DNA of 64,000 nt from Muscardinus avellanarius (lineage: Eukaryota > Chordata > Mammalia > Rodentia > Gliridae). The stretch is from assembly GCA_963383645.1 (NCBI GenBank), contig OY726561.1, positions 139,209,965 to 139,273,964 on the forward strand. The letters are read 5' to 3'. Positions 42,660 to 53,849 of the stretch are shown piece after piece (position 1 is the stretch's first letter; the number at the start of each line of letters is the position of its first letter). The position numbers were made by a program, and so were the translations under genes. Below the pieces are notes generated by a model. That model made no database searches. It was not told the DNA's origin and saw only the letters and a program-made list of their open reading frames with translations.

Positions 42660-43290
42660 AAGGATGAACCTGAAACTCCTAATCACAGAAGGCAAATACC
42701 TGAAATTCCCAATCACAGACTGGCACAGGGCGTTGCTGTTTTACTCCTGCCCCCGTGGCAGGCATTACTAATCAATTACGATACTGGTCACCAGGTATAT
42801 TCTCCAAATTTGTCTTCACATAGTGCAGAGAGAGCGATTGCAATTTAGCCCCCGTTGTCCCAGAAGAAGAAACCTATGTGCCTCCCCATTGTGGATCTTT
42901 GTCAAAGGATTCATTTATCCTCCGGCATTTTAAGGTACAAGATGAGAAGCCTTCAGCTATGTTTAGTGCCTTTCACACAGTTGCAGAGTCCAGAGTATAC
43001 ATTTGCATCTGTGTGAAGATTTAATTATAGGTATTGATCCCCAAGAGGAAAGCATAGATGTCAAAATTAAATTGATCGGGAGCATGAGCTCACGTATCAT
43101 TTTACACATGTTCAAAAATTATATCAGGAAGCAATGTCATGAGGAAAAGGATGTGCAGGCACTGATTTTGGAATCCCAATGTCATGTAAGATGTGACATA
43201 CTCTAAGACTTAATGTGGGTACTCAAAGTGCCAGTTTGCAAAGAATTTAATCATCTCTTGAAAAAATAAGGTGTTTACACTGCAATAATA
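42660..43290. other. Probable relic intron, nothing recognised
   Basis: Between the C-terminal domain exon and a SINE. No further vWA or Gly-X-Y exon recognised on the minus strand. Confidence 0.4.
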
Positions 43291-43292
43291 TA

Positions 43293-43470
43293 CTGAGAAA
43301 TTAACCCAAAGGCATTCAACCCTGAGCTAAACCCCCAGCCCAATTTCTTTTTGCTTTTTTTTAATGGGGTTTCCTTAAATCGCTGAGTCTGCCCTCAAAC
43401 CTGCAATCCTCCTGTCTCGGCCTCCCAAGTACTGAGATTACAGGTATGGGCCACCATGCCAGGCTTGATA
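43293..43470 (-). mobile_element. B1-dID SINE
   Basis: Minus-strand copy, diverged. Confidence 0.7.
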
Positions 43471-43914
43471 TTAATTTTTTTGGTAGCAAGATATTCTCAG
43501 TGAAAGAAATAGTACGTCAATTTACATTCTAATGCAAACTTATTTTTTTTCAGACCACTAGTTCAAATAATAATGCTTTAAATCCAATGAGTTTATGAAC
43601 TTGGTCCTCAAGCATGAGATTGTAGCTGTTTGGGAAAGTCATGATAGGAAATGTCAACTTTGACAAATAAGATGGTCAGTGTACTCTTCTCCTATGAAAA
43701 AAATGTTTATAAAACGTCAAACAATATGTAGATTGCTAAATGGAAAAAATGTTTTGACCTCTATTATAAGATGCCTTTGAATGCATTATTTCATTTCATC
43801 CTCATATTGATAAGTGACTCAGCCTGTGCTGATGGTCGGAAGCTTAATACTGAAATAGATGGCATCAAACACAATGGACATGGGGAATGTCACCGAGAGG
43901 GCACATGCTCAGCT

Positions 43915-44500
43915 AGCTGGTTTTGAATGTTCAGTGGACTCTGCATTCCTGGGATGAATGCCACATTCGCTTTTTTTTTTTAATCCATCATCTGATTTGG
44001 TTTGCTAAGATTATGTTTAGAACTTTTGCACTTGTGTTCATGATGAATGCTGATCTATCCTTACCTTTCTACGTAATGCCTTTGTCTTCTTTTGGTAACG
44101 GGGTAATCTGGCCTTGAAGATGAAGTTGGAAAATATTCCCTCCTCTTTAATTTCCTGAAAAAGTCTGCATAGAATTGATATTATTTCTTTTTTAGATGTT
44201 TTGTTGAACTCACCAGAGAAATAATCTGTGCCTGAGGGTGTTTTTTATTTTTATTTTTATGGGACGATCTGAACTACAAATTCAATCTCTTTAATAGCTA
44301 TTGGGCTATTTAAAGTTATTTCTTCTTGAGTGAGCTTTGATCATCTGTGCATTGCAAAAAATGTACTGCATAGCCAAGCACGATGGCACACTTCTGTAAT
44401 CCCAGGACTTAGGAGTCGAAGACAGGAGGCTCTAGCAGGTTTTAGTTTTCATCTTATCATTTTTAGTTATCACTTCACTAAAACTTTCCCTACTGATTAT
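43915..44500 (-). mobile_element. L1 ORF2 fragment, minus strand, with SINE fragment
   Basis: The plus strand reads as the complement of the reverse transcriptase part of ORF2: tttgctaagattatgtttag, gttcatgatgaatgctgat, ctggccttgaagatgaagttgg, tgttgaactcaccagag. A B1 fragment in plus orientation interrupts it at 44372-44440. Not an open frame. Confidence 0.65.
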
Positions 44501-45880
44501 AGCTGTTGAGAGCCGGTCCAGTTCTTTATTCCGTCTTGGGCGGGTCTACGAGATGAACTCGGGAGAGAGCCTTATATGTTCATGTTCTCTTCCTTCTTCC
44601 AAAGGACTAAGAACTGGTCGTGAATGTGCCACATTTTCCCTTCATTAATACATTTATAGCATTGACCAGAAATTAGCATTTCGTAAGCACATTTGAAATT
44701 TATGAGTCTCCCATTTCTCACCAGAAACCCAGTTTCCAATTTAGAATTTCTGATGGAGATGTAAATTCCTGAAAACAAAGCAAGGCGTGAAGACCACAGT
44801 ATGTATCTTACATTTTTCTCTGCTGTGGATGCTATGTAATATACATCACCATCAGAGTATCTCTAGAGTTCTCAGCCATAGTCTGTTAGGAACCGTGAAG
44901 AGTGACTAAATGGGTGTTTCTGCCTCTTGGAGTTTATAATTCTGGACTTGACTACCCACTACCTGCTTTGTAAACACATAGTGGGAAGTGTTTCATAAAT
45001 TTCCTGACAGAAAATGAAGGGTTGCAGTGAAGTGTTTTTTCATGCATGCTCATACCAGAAATATTGCTTTTCTTAAGTTTTTTTTTTATAAATGAGCAAA
45101 ATCTCAATCTTTTCCCTAAGCACCTGGCAAATCGATTTTGTAAAGAGGTATATTTCATTCATGAACTCTGTTAAAAATAGATTCCCTCCTGCTTACATGC
45201 TTAGCGTGAGAATCAACGAAACTAGACGTAGACGATTGTAGCTTAAAGATGCACAATTTTGGTCAAACATAAAGTATAACCGTTCTGTTTGGGGTCTAAA
45301 TTCATCTTACTTAAGGAGACAGGACTTCAGAAAAATTTTCCTTCCAGAAAATGTGGCAGAAGGTGTGAATAAAATATGTTCATAACTCTCAGCAACAGTG
45401 TGTATTTTCTAGAAACATCAGCCAAGCCAAGTTCCTACCCTCAAGTCTGCGGAGGAATTTCCTTGGAATGGCAGAGAGGGAAGAGCTGGCTTGCTTCATT
45501 ACTGGCAAGACTTGGATGGGAGAGAGGATTAGTTGGATTTCCAGAGAAACACCCCCAGAGATCTACCTAACTTTGGCCAAGGATTTGGGCTTCCATGCCA
45601 AGTGTGCTCTGTGAACTCTGGTGAAGATTGGACTTGGAAAGGAGATTTAGGGGGAGAGAGAATCTAAAGGACCTAAGCCATGTGGGCCGGGACTAAGTGT
45701 GCAGTGAGGCAGCCACCGCCCTGCCTGGCCTTTGAGGGAAACCTCAAGATATATATGAGTTATCCAGCATCTGCCTTGGGATTGGCCTCGGAGCCAACAC
45801 GGCCATGCGTTCTCCACAGGCGGGCCACATGTACAGTCAAGGCTACTTTGATGTATAAGGCTCCATCCACAGAAACAATA
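44500..45880. other. Probable relic intron DNA, nothing recognised
   Basis: No repeat or exon that I can support over about 1.4 kb. Confidence 0.35.
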
Positions 45881-45884
45881 GCTG

Positions 45885-45913
45885 ATGTGTGTGTGCATGT
45901 GCGTGTGAGTGTG

Positions 45914-45961
<48 letters not shown>

Positions 45962-46155
45962 GGGAATTAAACCCAGCACATTCTACCTCTGAGCTATACT
46001 ACCAGTCCTATTTTATTTTTTTTATTTTGAAACAAGGGCTTGCTACATTGCTGAGGGCCTCACTAAGTTGCTGAGGCTGGCCTCAAACCTGCATTCCTCC
46101 TGTCTTGTCCTCTCAAGCACTGGGATTACAGACATGTGTCTCCATGACCAGCTAA
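45885..46155 (-). mobile_element. (TG)n microsatellite followed by a B1-dID SINE
   Basis: TG units at 45885-45957 are the expanded tail end of the minus-strand SINE (45958-46155). Confidence 0.85.
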
Positions 46156-46309
46156 CAGCTGATATTTTTCAAGTCAACATTTTATAGAATGGCTTCCTAT
46201 GAGATTATCGATGCTTTCTTTTTTGCATTTCTTCTTCCTGAGTACTTAATTGAGAGATCAAGATTGGCTTCAGGTCTTGAGCGAGCTCAGTTCTACAAGT
46301 CTTCTCTTA

Positions 46310-46465
46310 TCAAATCTTCTAGCACTGTGAGGGTAGGATTACCATCATTCCCATTTCACAGATGAGTAAACTAAAGACTGGAGAGGTTATATGACTTGTC
46401 CAAGGAGGGACAGCCTGTGAGAGGCAGACACAGGACCTGACCCAGCTCTAACTGTCAACTCTTTC
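46310..46465 (-). mobile_element. MIR SINE, minus strand
   Basis: Complement order: ttaccatcattcccatttcacagatgag, taaactaaagactggagaggtta, gacttgtccaaggagggacagcc, ggacctgacccagctctaac. Clear MIR core. Confidence 0.8.
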
Positions 46466-46682
46466 AGAAGAACAGACCATTGGATAGAAGGGTGGAGTAG
46501 AAAAAGATGGCGCACAGTAACCTGCTCACTAGAGATCCAGGGCCCGGGTTTGAAGAATGTGGTTGTCCGTCAATTGGTATTCCTTCCGACTGAAGCCACG
46601 AGGGAGCGTTTTCTTCTAAAAGCGAGCAGTAAGTAAGATTTGTCTGCAATAACTAAAATTTGGATTCTATTCTTCTCTAGGC

Positions 46683-46870
46683 ATTGCAGAACAGTGGTTA
46701 GGAGCAGGCTGTTTGGAATTTGAGTCCTGTCTCTACCCAGTGTTAGCTCTGTGACTCTAAGTCATCTCCATGGATCATTTTTACTATCTAAAACACCATA
46801 ATAACAAACTACAACCTTACAAGGTTTTTGAAAAAATTAGTTTGCACAGTGCCTAGAGTATCCCACGTAG
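46683..46870 (+). mobile_element. MIR SINE, plus strand
   Basis: Sense order: gaacagtggttaggagcagg, ttggaatttgagtcctgtctc, ttagctctgtgactctaagtcat, then acaaggtttttgaaaaaatt and gcacagtgcctagagta. Confidence 0.75.
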
Positions 46871-46984
46871 TCCACAAGTTTAGTGTTTAGAAAGAAACAA
46901 ATAGAAAAATCTAGGCGCCCCCAAATCCTTTCTATGATAGTTCATTCTATAGAGTTTCCATGAGGAAAAAATACAGTCAGTTGG

Positions 46985-47018
46985 TATCACACGCACGCAC
47001 GCATGCGCGCGCACGCGT

Positions 47019-47060
<42 letters not shown>
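46985..47060. repeat. (CG/CA)n alternating purine-pyrimidine tract
   Basis: Starts with CACG/GCGC units and continues as pure (CA)n, about 75 bases of strict alternation, favourable to Z-DNA. Confidence 0.9.
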
Positions 47061-47061
<1 letters not shown>

Positions 47062-47414
47062 TGACTGCTCTCAGAAATGAGAAAGACAATCCTGTTACGT
47101 TTATGCATGCTTACCGTCAGATGCTGGCAGTACTTCCTATGTCCCTTTAACGCCACCGACACAGGCCTGTCCTTCTTTCTGTCTGGTGAGGTCACTGTCT
47201 GGACGCAGGCACTGGTGTGTGTATTTGACTGTGTGTCACAGATTTTATGCCAAAGAGAAATATAGGCTCTATGATCCAGTGTTTGATTCAGAATCAAAAA
47301 GTATATTGGCTCTTATTAAAAACTGATTCGTACATCAGAGTAAGATGGAACTTAGAAAACTAAAAAGGAGAAATGAAACCCCGCAAATTCCATCTTGGGT
47401 TTGGTTTTGGTTTT
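47061..47414. other. Unassigned interval
   Basis: No repeat or exon recognised with confidence. Confidence 0.35.
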
Positions 47415-47492
47415 GCAGCACTGGGGTTCAAGCCCAGGGCTCGGAGCATGCTAGGCAAGTGTTCTACCCCTGGGCCACACCTCCAGCCCCCA
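47415..47492 (-). mobile_element. Canonical ID element (BC1-like), minus strand
   Basis: On the minus strand: gggggctggaggtgtgg, then aacacttgcctagcatg, then gagccctgggcttgaacccc. Unlike the ID halves of the composite SINEs it retains the cttgcctagca segment of ordinary rodent ID elements, so it comes from the older, independent ID lineage. Confidence 0.75.
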
Positions 47493-47887
47493 CACATTCT
47501 TCTGAGCCCAACTCCAGCCTTGTCTGAACAGGGAAGTGTTCATGTGTTAATGAATTCATCGAAAAGAGCATCTGTTGAAGTTATCCTAAGATCCAAGGCT
47601 ACTTAAAGCTGGGAACAAAGTAGAGGTTATGTTTAGGTTGGTAGCTAATATTTATTAAAAATTATGCTGTCTTCTTTTGTCTTGAAAGTAGACTTGCTGT
47701 GTCTTAGATATTGGTTAATGCAGCATATTTGATGGGAATGACAGGCTCACTGCTGGGTCACAGTTGCGTTTTCTTTAGAGTTAAATGGCTCATTGTCCGC
47801 TGTGTAGATCCACCGAGCAAAGTGCATCCCACTGGCAAGTGGTCAGAGAGGGGACTGCCTTTTGCAAAGTGTTTTTATATCGCAGAT
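47493..47887. other. Unassigned interval
   Basis: No gene or repeat recognised. Confidence 0.35.
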
Positions 47888-47903
47888 ATAAAAATGCCTG
47901 CTA

Positions 47904-48089
47904 AGCCAGGCGTGGTGGGCACGCTTGTAATCCCCGCACTTGGGAGGCTGAGACAGGAGGATTGCACAAGTTCGAAGCCAGCCTCAGACACTTAGTGAGA
48001 CCCTGTTTCCAAATAAAGTATAAAATAGGTCTGGGTGTATAGCCCGGAGGTAGAAAAGCCCCTGGTTTCCACCCCCAGTACCACCAAAA

Positions 48090-48116
<27 letters not shown>
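47904..48116 (+). mobile_element. B1-dID SINE with (AAAT)n tail and exact target duplication
   Basis: Flanked by the 16-base repeat ataaaaatgcctgcta at 47888-47903 and 48117-48132. Intermediate subfamily. Confidence 0.95.
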
Positions 48117-48120
<4 letters not shown>

Positions 48121-48189
48121 AAATGCCTGCTAGAATTGTGACACAATCTCTGCAGGAAGTTGGCCCTTAAAAGTGTTTTGTTATATAGA

Positions 48190-48231
48190 TGTTGGATGGA
48201 TGGATGGATGGATGGATGGATGGATGGATGT
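48190..48231. repeat. (GGAT)n microsatellite
   Basis: About ten GGAT units. Confidence 0.95.
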
Positions 48232-48448
48232 TCTTGGGTGAATAAAATAAAATTTTCATAGTTTTATCATTATAAACAAATGTATAATAGTATAATTTCA
48301 ATGCTGATGAACTTTATAACCTAGTTCACCAGCGATCCTTTGGAAACATGAGTTCTCGCTTTATTTTCTGTGATAACTAGGTACCCAGTTGCCTTCAGTT
48401 CCCTTAAGAACCCGGGCCAAACCTATCACACCAAAGTAGAAGGCTGTA

Positions 48449-48634
48449 CAGTGGTTCCCCAATTTTGCCTCCACTGGAATCACTTGTGCTGCTGGTTAAA
48501 GCCCGGATGGCTGAGCCCAGCCCAGAGCTTCTGAGTCAGCAGGTCCGGAATGAGCGCGGAGAACGTGCGTTTCTATTGAGTTTCCAGGTGGTGCTGACGC
48601 TGCTCGTGTAGGGACCATGCTTTGAGGACCACTG
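48449..48634 (+). mobile_element. MER5A hAT (Charlie) MITE, near full length
   Basis: Terminal inverted repeats cagtggttcc (left) and ggaccactg (right) bracket MER5A blocks: cactggaatcacttgtgctg, gagcttctgagtcagcagg, tgagtttccaggtggtgctgacgc. 186 bases, the usual size. An 8-base target duplication is not evident. Confidence 0.75.
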
Positions 48635-48639
48635 GGATA

Positions 48640-49200
48640 GGTGATCTCAAAGTGGAGGGGATGGAAACCACCTCTGGAGGTTATAAAACGTGTGGCTTCC
48701 TCCTTGCTGTTCACTGCCTCAGATATGAAGTAGTAGATATGTGCTTATGGTGGACTTCTAGACCATTTGATTCAGGTTACCCTTGGGATGCTCTGGAAAA
48801 CAGAGTGGGCCAGATACGAAAATGGAGTTGAAGATGGACTCGAGATGAACGGGAGCAGGGAGGGAGAGGCAGACGGAGGGAGACAGCCAGTGGTTGTGCT
48901 TCTGATGAAGAGGCCTCCCTGCCGGCCCGCAGGACGCTGGGCACTATGAATCTCTTCAGTGATGAAGATTCCTGACTTTCCCCAAGACTCGCTAACTTCA
49001 AGGGCAGCGAGCTCAGCCCTTGGCTGCAAGAATCACGCTATAAATGAGTAATAAATGCAGCATGTGGAGGTGCTTATGAAAGCCATCAAGCTTTTATTTG
49101 TGCCGTTCATCTGGAACTTATGAGAGCTCATCGCGCAGCAACTGCAAGAGGGGCCTCAACAATTTACTCTCCAGAAGGACAACACGGAATATAGAAAGTT
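48640..49200. other. Unassigned interval
   Basis: Overlapping short frames, no domain recognised, no collagen-type periodicity on the minus strand. Confidence 0.35.
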
Positions 49201-49227
49201 CTCCATGGTTAGGGTAACTGGCTAAAG

Positions 49228-49299
49228 ATAAGAAAAAAAGAGAGAAAAGAAAGAAAGAGAAAGAAAGAGAAAGAGAGAAAGAGAGAAAGAGAGAAAGAG

Positions 49300-49349
<50 letters not shown>

Positions 49350-49350
49350 G
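49228..49350. repeat. (GAAA)n purine microsatellite
   Basis: AAAG and GAGA units over about 120 bases. Confidence 0.9.
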
Positions 49351-49416
49351 TGAGAGAAAGATCCCTAGAAAATATTTAGGATCTGAGATTCAGATTTATT
49401 TTAAAGGATAAAAGAA

Positions 49417-49622
49417 GGCCAGATGTGGTGGTGTACACTTATAATCCCATTACTTGGGAGGCTGAGACAGGAGGATCACAGGTTCATAGCCAGCCTCAGC
49501 TACTTAGTGAGGCCCTCTGCAACTTAATGAGACTCTGTTTCAAAATAAAGAATAAAAAAAAAATAGGACAGGGAATGTAGCTCAGAGGACGAATGCCCTG
49601 GGTTCCATCCCCAGACCCGCAA
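49417..49622 (+). mobile_element. B1-dID SINE
   Basis: Plus-strand full copy ending in an A-rich tail at 49620-49635. Confidence 0.85.
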
Positions 49623-49743
49623 AAAAAAAAAGAAAAAAGAGCTAACACTCCTTATTTTTCTACTAATGACTGATTTCTTAATTATTAATTCTTCATTATA
49701 GCTTTTATGAAGGCAAGTTTGGCTGTTTAAAAGATAAAGTTGA

Positions 49744-49935
49744 GCTGGGCGTGGTGGCGCACGCTTGTAATCCTTGCACTTGGGAGGCGGAGACAGGAGG
49801 ATCGCGCAGGCTGGAAGCCAGCCGCATGTGCTGGTTTAAAGACCCTGTTTCCAAATAAAAAAGTATAAAAATAGGTGTCTGGGAGTGTAGCCTGGAGGTA
49901 GAAGGGTTTCCAGGAACCCCAGTACCACCAAAAAG
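49744..49935 (+). mobile_element. Young short-form B1-dID SINE with exact target duplication
   Basis: Flanked by aaagataaagttga at 49730-49743 and 49936-49949. Confidence 0.95.
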
Positions 49936-50057
49936 AAAGATAAAGTTGAAATATATTTCAGAACTAGCTATGGAGATATGAGTGTTGAATGCAAGAAAAG
50001 TAAAATTTGTTCCAGGAAGCTACTAGGAATGGATATTACAGTATGAATCGATTCCTT

Positions 50058-50262
50058 TTAAGCCAGGCGTGGTGGTGCACGCTTGTGATACCATCATTTG
50101 GGAGGCTGAGACAGGATCGCAGTTCCTGGACAGCCGCAGCTACAAAATGAGGCCCTCTGCAACTTAGTGAGACCTTGTTTCAAAGTAAAGAATAAAAAAT
50201 AGGTCTGGGGGTGTAGCTCGGAGGTAGAATGTCCCTAGGTTCCATCCCAAGTACCACAATAA
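50058..50262 (+). mobile_element. B1-dID SINE
   Basis: Plus-strand copy ending about 75 bases from the collagen helix exon at 50339-50381. Confidence 0.85.
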
Positions 50263-50338
50263 ATACATACATGCATAAATAATAAAAGATACATCAACCT
50301 CATGATGGTTATATAATACCTTGAAGAAAACAACCTAC

Positions 50339-50381
50339 TTCCTCCCATCGAGCCCGCCCATCCGCTGTCTCCATGGTTTCC
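50339..50381 (-). pseudogene. Collagen VI helix exon (Gly-X-Y)
   Basis: On the minus strand a good acceptor (catctctcag) is followed by codons GNH GDS GWA GSM GG, Gly at every third position. The donor is uncertain: gtaggt near 50338 is possible but would give a length that is not a multiple of nine, unlike normal helix exons, so donor decay is likely. Confidence 0.65.
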
Positions 50382-50399
50382 CTGAGAGATGACAGATCA

Positions 50400-50835
50400 G
50401 TTAGGTAAAGGGAAGCCTCTGCCATGTGTCCACTGGGAAACTAATCCCATCAGAAAATCAATTTGACTGGAGAGAAACTACAATACCTTATATCTAGAAG
50501 ATCCTTTGACTCCCTGCAAAAGATTAAATACCTGTCACTAACATATCTAAATCAGTAAAGATTTATAGGCTGTGGCAAGAAGGGGCAGCCTCTCAAAAAA
50601 GAGGCTGTTTTCAGTTGCTTTTAGCTATATACCTAGGAAGGGGTTACATACAGATGGAATTTAATTAATGCTGAAGACGCCTCAAGCTTATTAAGAATAG
50701 GATTATATATAAATATAACTGGAGAAAGAGGAAGGGGTGATAGAAGAGAGAGGATAGAATAGAGAGGAGAGAAGAAAGAGGGAGGAGGAGAGAGGGACAG
50801 GATGTTAAGAAGACATCCACAGAGGTATCCCAAGT
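50400..50835. other. Unassigned interval with a purine-rich patch
   Basis: GAGA/GGA-rich stretch at about 50717-50800. Nothing else recognised. Confidence 0.4.
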
Positions 50836-50837
50836 GA

Positions 50838-50930
50838 CTTTTTTTTATTGCTACGTTTACTGGTGCATTGTAATTACACATGGGAGTGAGGTTCAAAGCG
50901 GTGCACACACACATAGTACTCAGTGTAATT
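50838..50930 (-). mobile_element. L1 3'-end fragment, minus strand
   Basis: T run followed by actggtgcattgtaattac, the complement of the L1 3' terminus seen elsewhere in the window. Confidence 0.5.
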
Positions 50931-51650
50931 TTTTGCTAGAAGCCACGGGCAATTAGCTTGAGCACACCACTCTTGAGGCAGAGCGATTTCCTCCCACAAG
51001 CATGTTGGTTTAAAGCTTTCTTGCCTCCTGCATTCGGGGCTTTCTTAGGATGAGTTCAGCTCTGCTCTTCCTCAGCAGACAGTGCAAGTGACAGTCTGGA
51101 GTCGCCTGGCTTTCCGCCACATTCCTGACTCCTTGGGTCATCGGCACTGTCCCTGACCTCTTGCCTGATCCCCTAGCGCTGTCCTGAAGGTCAATGTAGC
51201 TGACACAAGACAAGATGGCGCTGGGGACTGGAGCTGAGCGGAAACAGTTGACCAGAAGTGACACTGAGTGAGACTGAAGGAGAGCCAGGTCGAAGATCCC
51301 AAAGTCAGGCCATTCCTGGGGCCGGTGGGGGCGGGGCTCTCAAGGTCAATGACCTGTGCGTCTCCGGGGACCCTGCTCCTCCCAGGGAATATTTACAAAC
51401 AGTAAAGCCCACGGTAATGCGAATCTCAAGAGAAGGACCACTGTGTGCTCCCTGAGGAAGGGACCCTATTACAGTGGGACAGAAAAACTGTACCGGTGTG
51501 AGATGTAGCTGTGGGTTCTTGTTCCTAGCTATTTTAGAAAAAAATAGTCCGAACTCTTCTGCTATTATAAGCTTAAGCTTATCCCTCTGTAGGAACATAA
51601 AGCTTTTCATGAAAAAGAACATCAACAAGGAATTGGGTCACACAAACTTA
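50931..51650. other. Unassigned, moderately GC-rich interval
   Basis: A YY1-type string (caagatggcgc) lies near 51211 and a GC box-like ggggcggggc at 51331. I recognise no exon or repeat. Confidence 0.35.
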
Positions 51651-51651
51651 C

Positions 51652-51696
51652 AGGGTCTCCACCCTCTCCCCCGGTGTCCTCTGCTGCCTTCCAGAC
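51652..51696 (-). pseudogene. Collagen VI helix exon, 45 bases, intact splice sites
   Basis: The minus strand has a strong polypyrimidine tract and acceptor (tctcttccctctgcag), a 45-base exon and a consensus donor GTAAGT. The exon reads (G)LE GSR GHR GRG then WRP, so Gly recurs every third residue with the fifth Gly changed to Trp (TGG). Forty-five bases is five Gly-X-Y triplets, the standard size class for fibrillar-type and collagen VI helix exons. Confidence 0.75.
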
Positions 51697-51699
51697 CTG

Positions 51700-52010
51700 C
51701 AGAGGGAAGAGAGACTGGGAATCTTAGTGTCTCCCCATCCCATCGATCAAAGTTGCCAGGCTGTCAGGCACTCGAGGCCCCTCCTGCAGCGAGGCAGCAG
51801 TGTTTGGGACAGTGAGTCTAGGGGCTGATGGCTGGCGCTGGTTCTGGCTCTTGTGCTCCTCTTTGAAGCCCCAGCAGAAGGCGGCCCTCTTAGTGCCCGC
51901 AGCCAGCTGGCCCTGGAGAGCAATGAGGGCCCCTGTTGAGGGACTTGCGGGGACAGCCGAGGCCACCTCAGCTCTTTGAAGAGACAAATGAATATATTTC
52001 TAAAAGGATC
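51700..52010. other. Probable relic intron
   Basis: A minus-strand 87-codon frame lies here without Gly-X-Y periodicity or a domain I recognise. Confidence 0.35.
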
Positions 52011-52017
52011 CTTTATT

Positions 52018-52262
52018 TTCTTTTGCTTTTTTTTTTCTTTTTTTCTTTTCTTTTCTTTTTTTCCCTGCGGTACTGGGGATGGAACCCATGGACATTCTAC
52101 CTCCGAGCTACAACCCTAGCCCTGTTTTTTATTATTTATTTTGAAGCAGGGTCTCACTGAGTTGCAAAGGGCCTCACTCAGTAGCTGAAGCTGTCCTCGA
52201 ACCACAATCCTCATTCAGCCTCCCAAATGCTGGGATTACAAGTGTGCACTACCACGCCTGGT
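52018..52262 (-). mobile_element. B1-dID SINE with T-rich tail
   Basis: Minus-strand copy; the tail is the CTTTT-rich stretch at 52018-52062. Confidence 0.85.
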
Positions 52263-52276
52263 TTGCGCGCGCGCAC

Positions 52277-52325
<49 letters not shown>
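52263..52325. repeat. (GC)n(GT)n tract
   Basis: About 30 bases of alternating GC/CG then about 32 of GT, strictly alternating purine and pyrimidine between two minus-strand SINEs; a strong Z-DNA candidate. Confidence 0.95.
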
Positions 52326-52326
<1 letters not shown>

Positions 52327-52522
52327 ATTACTGGGGATTGGAACTCAGGGGCATTCTATCTCCAAGCTACACTCCCATATCTATTTTATTGTTACTTTGA
52401 AACAAGGTATCATCAGGTAGATAAGAGTCTTACTACCTGCTGAGGCTGTCCTCAAACCTGTGATCCTCCTGTCTCAGCCCCCCAAGTACAGGGATTACAG
52501 GCATATGCCACTATGCCCAGCT
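52326..52522 (-). mobile_element. B1-dID SINE
   Basis: Minus-strand copy whose tail is the GT tract. Confidence 0.85.
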
Positions 52523-52595
52523 TAATGTTGCTTTATTGAGAGCTCAAGGAAGAACCGACACTTTTAACAGTGCGGTTGTATATATTTATTGTTTC

Positions 52596-52790
52596 GTTGC
52601 TACAGTGCTGAGGGTTGAACTCAGGGGTGCTCTATCACTGGGCTTCACTCCCAGCTCTTCTTATTTTTTTTTTTTATTTTGAGACAAGGTCTGTGTTGCT
52701 GAGCCTGGTCTCAATCTTATGATCCTATTGCCTCAGCCTCCAAGTGCTTGGGATTATAGGCATGTACCATTGCACCGTGACCAACTAGGT
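52596..52790 (-). mobile_element. Diverged B1-dID SINE
   Basis: Minus-strand copy, older than its neighbours. Confidence 0.7.
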
Positions 52791-53113
52791 TGTATATATT
52801 CAAGTCGCAGTCCTGTCTCCCTGAGTCCTGCATGGTTTAACTGCATCGCGGCTTATTTGTGGTTAAAATGTCATCTGAGGTTTGCTGTCCCCACCTCTAG
52901 CCCAGGTTCTAGTTGTCTTCTCAGTAAACCAGGGAGGCTGTATTCCTGGATCATAAATCTACTATTGACCCAAGAAAGGAGACTTCACTAAATAAAATGT
53001 CACAATGCAGTGGCAAGTCCAATGTAAATTAGCCTTCCTTCCAAGGCTGGGCAGTGCATAAATTATGACCAAGTCTTAGAGTTCATCTCTTTAAAAAAAA
53101 AAAGTCCTTCCAG

Positions 53114-53312
53114 CCAGGCATGGTGGTGCATGCTTATAATCCCAGAATTTGGGAGGCTAAGACAGGACGGTCGCAGGCTCACAGCCAGCCTCAGCAACTT
53201 AGCGAGACCCTCCACAACTTAGTGAGACCCTGTTTCAAAATAAAACAATAAAATAGGGCTGGGGATAGAGCTCAGAGGTAGAATGCTCTTGTGTTCAATC
53301 CCCAGCACCCCC
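53114..53312 (+). mobile_element. B1-dID SINE
   Basis: Plus-strand copy starting agccaggcatggtgg. Confidence 0.85.
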
Positions 53313-53629
53313 CCAATTTTTTTCATTATACTATCTAAAATGCTTTTGAAAACATACATAAGTGAATAAAATGCAAAGGTCTGATTTAGTTGTTATAAAA
53401 TTAACTTTATGTCATAGTTTTTAAATTATCATATGGAAAGTGTGTGCAGCCATCGCCCGGTGGAGAATGAGCAGGTCGGCCATTGGCAATCCCAGGCACC
53501 TGCCTGCCCCGTCATTACCGACCCAGCCTGCCCAGGCTGCAGCCCAATGTATGTGTAATAATTCCTTGCCTTTTAAAAATACTTTGCCACTTCAGTATCC
53601 ATCCCTAGGTACTAGCTTAGTCTCTTCTG
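53313..53629. other. Unassigned interval
   Basis: A short minus-strand GQAGS-coding piece followed by gtaatg at about 53500-53525 resembles a helix exon but is too short to claim. Confidence 0.3.
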
Positions 53630-53643
53630 GTTTTAAACTTTTC

Positions 53644-53832
53644 TTTTTTTTTTTTTTTTTTTTTTTGGTGGTAAACCCTTCTACCTCCGGACTACTCCCA
53701 GACCTATTTTTATATTTTTATTTGGAAACAGGGTCTCTTAAGCCAGCGAGGCTGGCTTCGAACCTGCGCGATCCTCCTGTCTCCGCCTCCCAAGCGCGGG
53801 GATTACAAGCGTGCGCCGCCACGCCCGGCCTA
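53644..53832 (-). mobile_element. Young short-form B1-dID SINE with exact target duplication
   Basis: Flanked by gttttaaacttttc at 53630-53643 and 53833-53846. Long T run at 53645-53666. Confidence 0.95.
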
Positions 53833-53849
53833 GTTTTAAACTTTTCATG

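Noticed and set aside
45376..45570. Plus-strand frame with GLVGFPEKH as a collagen-like stretch
   Set aside because: On the opposite strand to the collagen relic, only two Gly triplets, no splice sites.
45700..45760. Minus-strand GFP..GRA stretch as a helix exon
   Set aside because: Gly periodicity fails after one triplet and no acceptor or donor is present.
46977..47297. 106-codon minus-strand frame
   Set aside because: Its end is the (CA)n tract and the start has no recognisable domain.
53495..53530. Minus-strand GQAGS followed by gtaatg as a helix exon
   Set aside because: Two triplets only; could easily be chance in a GC-rich stretch.
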